A stretch of DNA of 64,000 nt from Thermomicrobiales bacterium (GTDB taxonomy: Bacteria; Chloroflexota; Chloroflexia; Thermomicrobiales; UBA6265): NCBI GenBank assembly GCA_023957115.1, contig JAMLHN010000001.1, forward strand, positions 1 through 64,000, written 5' to 3'. Positions 57,231 to 64,000 of the stretch are shown piece after piece (the first letter of the stretch is position 1; each line of letters opens with the position of its first letter). The translations under genes and the position numbers were made by a program. The notes under the pieces are model-generated. The model saw only the letters and a program-made list of their open reading frames with translations. It searched no databases and was not told the DNA's origin.

Positions 57231-58846
57231 GCGGGTGGGGCATTGAACCGCTCGATGTAGGTGTCGAACTCGGCGAGCTCGCCGGTGGCACGGTCCGCGG
57301 ACCAGCCGAGATGAGACTGGCCGATCCGGGCGGCGCCGCGGGCGGCCGACCGGCCCAGGCCGGCATTCCAGGCGGCAACGGCGCGACGCATGACGGCGTC
57401 GCTCAATCCGACCGCTTGCTCGTTCTCGAACGCCCAAACGATCTCAGCCCCCGTTACGCACTGCCCTTCGGCCAAGGGCGCTCCCAGCGCCGGATCGGAT
57501 GCACCGAGCGCAGCGATGTCGCGTGCTCGCGCGCCGTAGATCGAGGTCAACCGCTCCGCAGCCAATCCCGAAATTCCGAATGAACCGATCAGCTCTTCAC
57601 GTAGCGCCTCGACGTCGTCTCCTGGCGAATAGGCGAAGGGGAGATTGCGGGTTTGACACGGCGCTCGATTGCCAAGCTCGTGCGCGATCTTGTCGACGAC
57701 CTCTTCGGCCAAACTGCGATGCGTGGTCAGCTTGCCACCGACGACAGAATAAAGACCGTCCCGATTGGGGGCATGATCGATGAGGAAATGTCGCCGGGTG
57801 ATTCCGCCCGGGGACGAATCCGAGGTTGCCGGCAGGGGGCGCACGCCTGCATACGTGAAGAGCACTCGACTACGCGATGTATCGAGTCCGGGGAGCAACC
57901 GTCCGGCTTCGGCAAGCAGGTAGTCGATTTCATCATCGGTGGCGGTGACCTGGTCGAAATCGCCATCGAATGGAAGGTCCGTCGTTCCGATCATCGTCAG
58001 GCCGTTCCAGGGGACGATGAAAAAAGGCCGTCCGTCGGTTGCTGCTTCAGCATAGATTGCGTCCGTTGGCGTGTCCGCGGTCGCTGCCAGAAAGATATGC
58101 GATCCCTTGGTTCCCCCGATCTCTCGGTTTGGCGCCGGATCGAGCGATGCCATGACCTGATCCACCCAGGGACCGGCGACGTTGATGACGGCGCGGGCCC
58201 GGACCTTATGCGTCCGTCCGGCAAGCTCATCGACAACCGTGACTCCCGTTGCGACTGAACCGTCCATGTCGATCGAGGTCACTCGGGCATAGTTCATGGC
58301 GACCGCTCCGAACGAGACTGCCGAAACGATCTGCTCGATCACCATCCGTTCCGGAAACGTCACCTGCGCATCGAAATAGCGAAACGATCCGAGCAAACCT
58401 TCCATTGTCAATTGTGGCCAGCGGATGCCCGTTTCCTTGCGCGAGAACCAGCGGTGTTTCGGCAGTGCATCGCCACGGGAAAAGAAATCGTAGACATGCA
58501 TGCCGGTTCGCAGCTTGGTGGGGGCGTGTTTGCCGGCTCGAAAGACCGGAAGCACGAGCGGGAGCGGATCGACGAGATGGGGCGCGTTTTCGAGCAGCCG
58601 CCCGCGTTCCACCAGCGATTCCTGCACCAGCCGGAACTCGAAATGCTCCAGATAGCGGAGACCCCCGTGGATGAGGCGGGTGGCCCAGCTGGTGGTTCCC
58701 GAAGCGAAGTCGTCTTTCTCCAGCAGGATGACGGAGAGACCACGCAACGCGGCATCGCGTGCGATGGCCGCGCCATTGATTCCCCCGCCTATGATGGCGA
58801 GGTCATACCGTCGGGTGTCGAGATCGGCAGGCAGTGTTCGTTTCAT
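57227..58846 (-). CDS. glpD: Aerobic glycerol-3-phosphate dehydrogenase (GlpD)
   Basis: A 539-residue FAD enzyme: N-terminal dinucleotide loop IIGGGINGAAIARDAALRG, TSWATRLIHGGLRYLEH, catalytic-site TTDLPFDGD and C-terminal GGKLTTHRSLAEEVVD with the DAO_C cap domain (about 400-530). It oxidises sn-glycerol 3-phosphate to DHAP and passes electrons to the quinone pool. No glpK or glpF is adjacent. It overlaps the HEPN gene end by 4 nt in convergent orientation. Confidence 0.94.
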   Translation of the reverse strand: MKRTLPADLDTRRYDLAIIGGGINGAAIARDAALRGLSVILLEKDDFASGTTSWATRLIHGGLRYLEHFEFRLVQESLVERGRLLENAPHLVDPLPLVLPVFRAGKHAPTKLRTGMHVYDFFSRGDALPKHRWFSRKETGIRWPQLTMEGLLGSFRYFDAQVTFPERMVIEQIVSAVSFGAVAMNYARVTSIDMDGSVATGVTVVDELAGRTHKVRARAVINVAGPWVDQVMASLDPAPNREIGGTKGSHIFLAATADTPTDAIYAEAATDGRPFFIVPWNGLTMIGTTDLPFDGDFDQVTATDDEIDYLLAEAGRLLPGLDTSRSRVLFTYAGVRPLPATSDSSPGGITRRHFLIDHAPNRDGLYSVVGGKLTTHRSLAEEVVDKIAHELGNRAPCQTRNLPFAYSPGDDVEALREELIGSFGISGLAAERLTSIYGARARDIAALGASDPALGAPLAEGQCVTGAEIVWAFENEQAVGLSDAVMRRAVAAWNAGLGRSAARGAARIGQSHLGWSADRATGELAEFDTYIERFNAPPA

Positions 58847-58928
58847 ACACGCAATTGTCCGGCCAATGGCGCGCCTGCGCTAGCATTCGATGCGATCGAT
58901 TCGATGGAGTGGTGGAGGACAACGGGGA

Positions 58929-59702
58929 GTGCAGGCAGGATTGCAAGAGCGCAGCGCGGTGGTCACTGGCGCTGCAAATGGAATCGGTCGAAGCATCGTC
59001 ACGCATTTTCTCGAGGCAGGTGCCCGCGTAACCGCGTTCGATATCGAAGCGGGGGCGCTCGAGAAACTGGCGCAGGAGCTTGGACATCCGGCGGATCTCG
59101 CGCTCGCGACCGGCGACGTTCGCTCCAGAGCGTCGGTGAAGAGCGCCATCGACACAGCGTGCGAACGGTTCGGATCGCTCGACATCATGGTCGCGAACGC
59201 CGGCATCGCGGTGGGACAGCACTTCCTGGAGATCGATGACGAGACCTGGACGCGTATCCTGGAAACCAATCTGAACGGTGCGTTCTACTGCATCCAGGAG
59301 GCGGCGCGGGTGATGGTGCCTGCCGGGAAAGGCTCCATCGTCGTGACCTCATCGACCAACGCCTTCTATGTCGAATCGACCCTGGCGCATTACAACGCGT
59401 CCAAGGGTGGGATCGACGCCCTGATCCGTTCGGCGGCGTTGGAGCTGGCCGCGACCGGGGTACGCGTCAATGGAGTTGCGCCCAGTATGGTGCGTACCCG
59501 GGCAGCATTCGTCACGGCCGAGTCGGATACATCTTCCAGCTATCTGGAACGGGTGCCGATGGGCCGGCTCGCCGAACCGAGCGAAGTTGCCAACGCCGTC
59601 GAGTTCCTGGCGTCCGACCGATCGTCGTTTTGCACCGGTCAGGTGCTGGTGCTCGATGGCGGAACGACGCTGGGCATCATGCTGCCCGAGTCAGAGGTAT
59701 AG
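58929..59702 (+). CDS. SDR-family oxidoreductase
   Basis: A 257-residue classical SDR: TGAANGIGRS, ANAG, catalytic Ser and YxxxK in TSSTNAFYVESTLAHYNASKGG, and VLDGGTTLGI. I choose GTG 58929 (VQAGLQERSAVVTG) with GGAGG about 10 nt upstream; the ATG at 58890 adds an unlikely Arg/Gly-rich leader. Divergent from glpD and 8 nt upstream of a binding-protein gene, so the two are probably an operon. Confidence 0.9.
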   Translation: MQAGLQERSAVVTGAANGIGRSIVTHFLEAGARVTAFDIEAGALEKLAQELGHPADLALATGDVRSRASVKSAIDTACERFGSLDIMVANAGIAVGQHFLEIDDETWTRILETNLNGAFYCIQEAARVMVPAGKGSIVVTSSTNAFYVESTLAHYNASKGGIDALIRSAALELAATGVRVNGVAPSMVRTRAAFVTAESDTSSSYLERVPMGRLAEPSEVANAVEFLASDRSSFCTGQVLVLDGGTTLGIMLPESEV

Positions 59703-59710
59703 GGTCGTCG

Positions 59711-60823
59711 ATGGACAGCCGGATCACGCGCCGAACCCTATCCGCCGGAGCGCTTGCGACGGCGGTGCGTCTTTCGCTTCCGGGACGTCCGACGTCCGGA
59801 CAAGAGGAGGAGCGGGTACTTCGTATTCTCGGTTGGCCCAGCTACTTTCCCGGCGAGCTGACCGCCGCATTTCGCGAAGCGAACAATGTCCGTATCGAAG
59901 TCACCGGTATTGCCACGCCGGACGACACCATGCTCTTTCTACGCGCGGGCGGGGTGGGGCTTTACGATTTGGTGGCGCCGACGATCGGAATCGTGGCGCC
60001 GTTGGGGGCGTCCGGGTTGCTGGCGCCGCTCGATCTGGCATCGATTCCGAATTCCGTGGACCTGCTTTCTCCCTTTGGGGAGCGGCCGGAAGTGATGGTT
60101 GACGACCAGCAATTCGGAATGCCGCTGCTCTGGGGTACGTTCGGACTCGTTGCTGCCGTCGAGGTGGAATCCGCCCCCGAGAGCTGGCTCGATCTCCGTG
60201 ACGAGCGTTACACCGATCAACTGGTGATGCCGGATGACGGATTGACGCATATCACGCTCTGGAACTGGGCTCTGGGCGCCGAGGATCCGTTGCGTGTGAG
60301 CAAGGACGCGCTCGACGAAACGACCGGTGTGCTGATCGAGCTGAAGCAGACCAGGGCAGCTTCCTTTGGTGGGAGCGCCTACGACGCGATGATGCGGGTG
60401 GCGGATGGAGCTGCGCAGTTTGCGACGGTCGGATGGCAGTCGGCCCCGCTGTTGACGACCGCGAACCAGCGCGCGCTGGTTGCATCGCAACCGTCTCCCG
60501 GTGGATCGAGCTTCTGTGATTGCATCGCCATGGTTGCCGATTGCCACGATCCCGAGCTGGCACAACAGTTCATTGACTTCATGATCTCGCCCGAGGCCCA
60601 GCGTGATCTGGTCGATCGCACACGCTGGGCGACGGTCGCGGAATCTGCCACGCCAATGATCCAACCGGATATCGCCTCGCTCTATCCCTATGATGCCCTC
60701 GACGCGTGGTTTGACCATTCGCCGATTCGGGGATATCCGCCCGTTTCCGACGACGGAAACGGTACGGCAACCTATCTGGACTGGATCCTGGCCTGGGACC
60801 GCGTCCGCCAGGCCAAGTTGTAG
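59711..60823 (+). CDS. Extracellular solute-binding protein (PotD-like, ABC type)
   Basis: A 370-residue type II binding protein. A twin-arginine-like start (SRITRRTLSAGALATA) is followed by RVLRILGWPSYFPGELTAAF, typical of the spermidine/putrescine and Fe3+ groups, FGMPLLWGTFGLVAAV, and CHDPELAQQFIDFMISPEAQ near the end. No permease or ATPase genes are adjacent. Starts 8 nt after the SDR stop; the RBS is weak (AGGG). Confidence 0.85.
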   Translation: MDSRITRRTLSAGALATAVRLSLPGRPTSGQEEERVLRILGWPSYFPGELTAAFREANNVRIEVTGIATPDDTMLFLRAGGVGLYDLVAPTIGIVAPLGASGLLAPLDLASIPNSVDLLSPFGERPEVMVDDQQFGMPLLWGTFGLVAAVEVESAPESWLDLRDERYTDQLVMPDDGLTHITLWNWALGAEDPLRVSKDALDETTGVLIELKQTRAASFGGSAYDAMMRVADGAAQFATVGWQSAPLLTTANQRALVASQPSPGGSSFCDCIAMVADCHDPELAQQFIDFMISPEAQRDLVDRTRWATVAESATPMIQPDIASLYPYDALDAWFDHSPIRGYPPVSDDGNGTATYLDWILAWDRVRQAKL

Positions 60824-60842
60824 CGGGCTTCCGGAGAAGCAT

Positions 60843-60863
60843 GCAGCAGGCAGCACGCGGCAC
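60843..60863 (+). repeat. Heptad array GCAGCAG-GCAGCAC-GCGGCAC
   Basis: Three in-phase words 19 nt after the binding-protein stop, same family as at 53420. A partial copy of the GAGGGCAGACACGCCCTC element (GCGGGCAGACACGCTATTGG) follows at 60890. Confidence 0.75.
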
Positions 60864-61021
60864 GCAGATGGAAACGCAACGGGGCCGCGAGCGGGCAGAC
60901 ACGCTATTGGTGACAACTCCCCACACAAGGGGTGAGACTTCTCCGGGCTCCGGCGGCGAGTGGCATACTTTTTCGTCGAAACGACCTGCGCTTCACGCAC
61001 CGAGGAGTACATCCACCGCAC

Positions 61022-61297
61022 ATGGAACACCAGACATCGATTCCCAATCCGCTTTGCGAAGTCGGTCGCACCCATCCACGTGACAAACACCGGATGAAAC
61101 CGGTCGAGGGCTACACCGGCGTTTGGGAATGCACCAAGCACGGTATCTACGCCACGGTCCTTCCCGAAGAGGTGGCCGATTCGATCGAGCGCGGTTCGGC
61201 GTACACCATGCACAATGGGGCGCAGGGCGTCGCCGGGCGGACCGGTGACGACCGTCCCGGCGGGATCGTGTTCTACTACCGCCCGGAACGCGGGTAG
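61022..61297 (+). CDS. Hypothetical protein, 91 aa
   Basis: A small soluble protein I do not recognise: MEHQTSIPNPLCEVGRTHPR, then GYTGVWECTKHGIYATVLPE and a C-terminal GGIVFYYRPERG. Two Cys (one as CTKH) could suggest a metal site but there is no full ligand set. The longer frame to 60932 is discarded because ATG 61022 begins the conserved-looking part; RBS weak. The LLM gene starts 13 nt after its stop. Confidence 0.6.
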   Translation: MEHQTSIPNPLCEVGRTHPRDKHRMKPVEGYTGVWECTKHGIYATVLPEEVADSIERGSAYTMHNGAQGVAGRTGDDRPGGIVFYYRPERG

Positions 61298-61309
61298 CAG
61301 CCGGTTCCG

Positions 61310-62362
61310 ATGCGGTTTGCCCTGCAGCTTCACCATCGAGCGTGGGCGCAGGGCGGCTCCAGCGCAGCGACGCTCGCCCTGGCGCAACGCGCTGACAGGG
61401 CGGGGTTCGATGCCCTCTGGGTGACCGAAGATCCCGATGGGTGGGATGCGTTTGCGTTGTTGGGGGCAATTTCGCAACAGACACGCCAGATCCAGATCGG
61501 GACCGGTGTCACCAATCCCTATGTGCGCCATCCAAATTTGATCGCTGCCTCGGTGGCGACACTCGACCGGCTTGCTCCCGGACGGACCTTCCTTGGGTTG
61601 GGACGCGGGCAACCGGAATGGTATGAGCGCGCCTTGGGGATGGAGATCGGCAGCCCGGTCCGCCGGCTGGATGAGACGATTGCCCTCCAGCATCAGTGGT
61701 GGAAAGACGGCATCGCATCACTCGACGGCGAGTTTCGGATCGACCGGTGGATTCGTGTGGTGCGTCCAACGCATACGCCACCTATCTACATTGCCGCGGC
61801 CGGTCCGAAGGCGCTCGATCTCGCCGGACGCGTGGCCGATGGCGTCCGATTCAACTTCCTTTCGACGCCGGACTATCTGAAATCGGCCATCGCCCGGGTG
61901 CGGGCGTCCGCCAGCGCCGCGGGTCGGAATCCAGCCACGCTTGCATTCATTGCGGACGTGGGTTTGGCGGTGACGGACGACGTAGCTCTGGCATTGGCAC
62001 GTCGCAAGCGATTCGTTGCGAATGTCCTGGCGTTGCCGGGCATGGAGGTGCTTCTCCAGAATCCGGAGCTCGACGTGGCCGGTATCATGCGACGCGTCCG
62101 GCTGCACATGAGGACCGACGAGCTGCTGACGCGTGGCGGCGCGTTTGCCGATTTTGCGCTGGATGGCGACGTGCACGCCGCGATTGCCGAGATACCCGAT
62201 GCGCTGGTGGCGCCGGGCAGCATCGTAGGTGGGCTCGATGAGGTGCGATTGCGCATTCGCGAGTTTGCCGAGATCGGCGTGACCGAGCTGATCGTCTCCC
62301 GGACCGATCTTCCGGCCGGGATCGACGAGATGCGTACCCTGCTGAATGCGCTTCGCGTCTAA
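61310..62362 (+). CDS. LLM-class flavin/F420-dependent oxidoreductase
   Basis: A 350-residue luciferase-like TIM-barrel enzyme: LAQRADRAGFDALWVTED, TRQIQIGTGVTNPYVRHP, LGLGRGQPEWYERALG, and a C-terminal barrel end IVGGLDEVRLRIREFAEIGV. Similar proteins in Chloroflexota and Actinobacteria use F420 (methylenetetrahydromethanopterin reductase-like) or FMN. Substrate unknown. The insertion after GLGRG is typical of the MER-like branch. Confidence 0.88.
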   Translation: MRFALQLHHRAWAQGGSSAATLALAQRADRAGFDALWVTEDPDGWDAFALLGAISQQTRQIQIGTGVTNPYVRHPNLIAASVATLDRLAPGRTFLGLGRGQPEWYERALGMEIGSPVRRLDETIALQHQWWKDGIASLDGEFRIDRWIRVVRPTHTPPIYIAAAGPKALDLAGRVADGVRFNFLSTPDYLKSAIARVRASASAAGRNPATLAFIADVGLAVTDDVALALARRKRFVANVLALPGMEVLLQNPELDVAGIMRRVRLHMRTDELLTRGGAFADFALDGDVHAAIAEIPDALVAPGSIVGGLDEVRLRIREFAEIGVTELIVSRTDLPAGIDEMRTLLNALRV

Positions 62363-62642
62363 GCGGCGAAACGATCTTCAGATTTCTCGCGTTTCAAGAG
62401 CAGTCGAGAAACGATGGACTTGTGGAACCCGAGGGCTCGGGTATGATGGATGTCCACGATGTTCGGCGCGCGCGACGCCGGCATCTACACTGCCAAACTC
62501 GAAGCCGGCCCGGATTGCCGTGTCACGTATCGGATTGGCACGTGACAAATCTCATTCTCGACCGGGAAGTTTTCCATTCTGTTACTGGCCGATGGGTCAG
62601 ACGGTAACGCGAAAGAGCAACGGTGTGGAGCGGAGGAAACGT
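62363..62642. other. Intergenic region, 280 bp
   Basis: Upstream of the last gene. A short frame (62459-62545, MFGARDAGIYTAKLEAGPD...) is present but has no RBS and no relatives I know. No terminator stem or promoter could be fixed. Confidence 0.3.
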
Positions 62643-64000
62643 ATGCGCGCCCGCAGATCACGATCGACAATGATGTCCGCCGCGAATGGCCGGCCAGGAC
62701 CAGTGCCGAAGCCTCCTGGGGCGGGATTGGGACGAATCGTCAGTTTCACGACGGTTCTGCTGCTCGTCCTGGGCATGCTCGTGCCCTTTTCCATGGTGCA
62801 GCCGATCGCGGCCGCGCCATTGGGCGATTCCGATCTCGCGGTCGAGGGCGAGGCGCTGCAGGGAGGAAGTCCTCCCTTGCAAGGCGTCTACGCGGTCACG
62901 ATTGGCGGAGACGTCGCGAATACCGTAGGACCGGTGCAACTGTCCAATCAGGGCAACGGCATCTGGGGTGGGACTGCTCCGCTGCCTCCTGGGTCGTACG
63001 GCTTCGATGTCACCGTCGCGACGAATGACGGGGATGTCTATGCCGGTTCGTCGTCCGTCAATGTGACGGATGACGCGGCAGGCGCGGTCTTCCAGTTCGA
63101 TTCGAACACCGGGGAAATCGCTGCCGGGCCGTTTGTCGTCAGTTTGCAAACCGACTACGGCACATTCCCGATGGTTGCTGCCGGTGGCGGGAACTTTGTT
63201 GTGACCTTTGACGCTGGGCCGGGGAGCCCGGTCAATGTCGAAACGGTTGTGAACGGACTGCCGACGGGCATCACCGCCCAGCCGGTTGGTGGCAATGGCG
63301 GCCGGGTGCAGGTCGTGGCGGATGCGAGCGGCAATATCCTGCAGGCGAACGGAGTCGATTCTGGCCAGCTTCAGGTCACCAAGACGACGATCAAGGTAAT
63401 CCGCAACCGGGCGCCTGTTTCGCGGTGACCAGCGGGGGCGATACGGCCAGTCAGGGACGACTTCGGATGGTAGCCTCGACGGGAATGTCAGTCTCAACTT
63501 CCCCAATGGTGTGCCGGGCAGCGGCACCCTCGTCGAGACGTTCACCCCATCCGGTCAGGAAGCGGCGGATTCGCAGCAGGTTGACCTGCAACCTGGCTTC
63601 AATCAAGCTCAGGTCACGGTTGCCGGTCCGGGAGGCGGCGAACCGGGCGATGAACCGATCGAAGACGAGCCGATCGAGGATGAGCCCACTGACGATATTC
63701 CGGGTTCGGCCAGTGTCAGCCTGGTCGCTATCGACCAGAACGGCAACGTGCTGCCGGGCGCGTGTTACGCGATCGAAGGCGTTGGCCAACAATGTGACGA
63801 CGATTTCGACGGTGTCGTCACGTTCCAGGGTGTTCCGTTTGGTCCGAACACCGTAAGCGCCATCCAGGCGCCGGACGGATATTCGACGACCCAGCCGAGC
63901 CAAATCGACGTCCAGGGCGATCAGCAGTTCACGATCCCCTTCCAGCAGGAGACGGCGCAGACTGGTTCGATCCTGGTAACCGCGGTCGACGAATTCGGCC
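62643..64000 (+). pseudogene. Large secreted SpaA/prealbumin-like repeat protein, partial and apparently frameshifted twice
   Basis: It starts at ATG 62643 (GGAGG 7 nt upstream) with a long signal segment (FTTVLLLVLGMLVPFSMVQP). The first frame runs to TGA 63428; at about 63380-63390 the reading moves to the next frame (DDDQGNPQPGACFAVTSGGD), and at about 63447-63456 to a third (SGTTSDGSLDGNVSLNFPNG) that stays open to the window edge. Both steps are single missing bases. The third frame holds an acidic linker (EPIEDEPIEDEPTDD) and a module IDQNGNVLPGACYAIEG...CDDDFDGVV like those of the 19.6-kb protein. Probably a surface protein. Confidence 0.75.

Noticed and set aside
62459..62545. 28-codon frame MFGARDAGIYTAKLEAGPD...
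   Set aside because: No RBS, no recognisable relatives and too short to judge from composition.
1..64000. CRISPR arrays
   Set aside because: The tandem repeats seen are 7-nt words without spacers of regular length; no direct repeats of 24-40 nt with unique spacers were found.
1..64000. tRNA or rRNA genes
   Set aside because: Isolated GGTTCGA-type strings (for example near 57.2 kb) lie within coding genes and have no cloverleaf around them.

Overview
This is a GC-rich, gene-dense bacterial chromosomal segment. It contains no rRNA or tRNA gene, no phage and no CRISPR array that I can see. The gene content points to a Chloroflexota bacterium, most likely class Thermomicrobia. The reasons are several secreted proteins built from SH3b beads joined by Thr/Pro-rich linkers, a CysM-CysO-JAMM cysteine pathway, LLM, DUF849 and D-threonate-type catabolic genes, and many GTG or TTG starts. 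The lineage is an inference. The window starts inside a DUF849 gene and ends inside a large secreted repeat protein.

Layout. 1-7.7 kb is sulfur metabolism: cysteine synthase, CysO sulfur carrier, JAMM peptidase, a rhodanese-MoeB fusion and a cystathionine gamma-family enzyme, with a cold-shock protein and a DUF6325 gene between them. 7.7-12.6 kb holds a RES-Xre toxin-antitoxin pair, an SH3b protein, a secreted PQQ-type beta-propeller and mannonate dehydratase. 13.2-19.2 kb is ion homeostasis and sensing: a TrkH/TrkA (KtrBA-like) potassium pair, NhaA, and an OmpR-type response regulator with its histidine kinase. 19.4-23.6 kb has the remnant of an SH3b gene, a 932-residue secreted repeat protein and a DUF805 membrane protein. 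24.2-30.8 kb has a lactonase, a PfkB kinase, a VapBC pair, DUF4395-thioredoxin, ChaB, a deacylase and a DUF4389 protein. 30.9-34.5 kb is a copper-type cluster (CopC-CopD fusion, YcnI-like, His-rich, YccF). 34.5-40.6 kb has an M29 aminopeptidase, the DtnK-PdxA2 pair, an Abi/HEPN-like gene, a deoxyribosyltransferase-like protein and an esterase. 40.8-51.1 kb is an envelope region (NlpC/P60-SH3b, C45 hydrolase, SMP-30, serine beta-lactamase-like, lytic transglycosylase, SH3b bead protein). 51.3-64 kb is mixed catabolism (two SDRs, SnoaL-like, histidine phosphatase, two ABC-type binding proteins without transporters, DSD1-like, GlpD, LLM) with a HEPN/MNT toxin-antitoxin pair and the truncated repeat protein.

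The most unusual signal is a set of degenerate 7-nt tandem repeats in more than a dozen intergenic spots. They share a few word families (GGANTTN, CAGGACC, CAGCACG/CTGCCTG, GCAGTCA, GGGAAAT), keep strict 7-nt phase and usually start within a few bases of a stop codon. Two further dispersed intergenic elements are present. Three apparent single-base deletions (one in a peptide-binding protein, two in the last gene) may be assembly errors or real decay.
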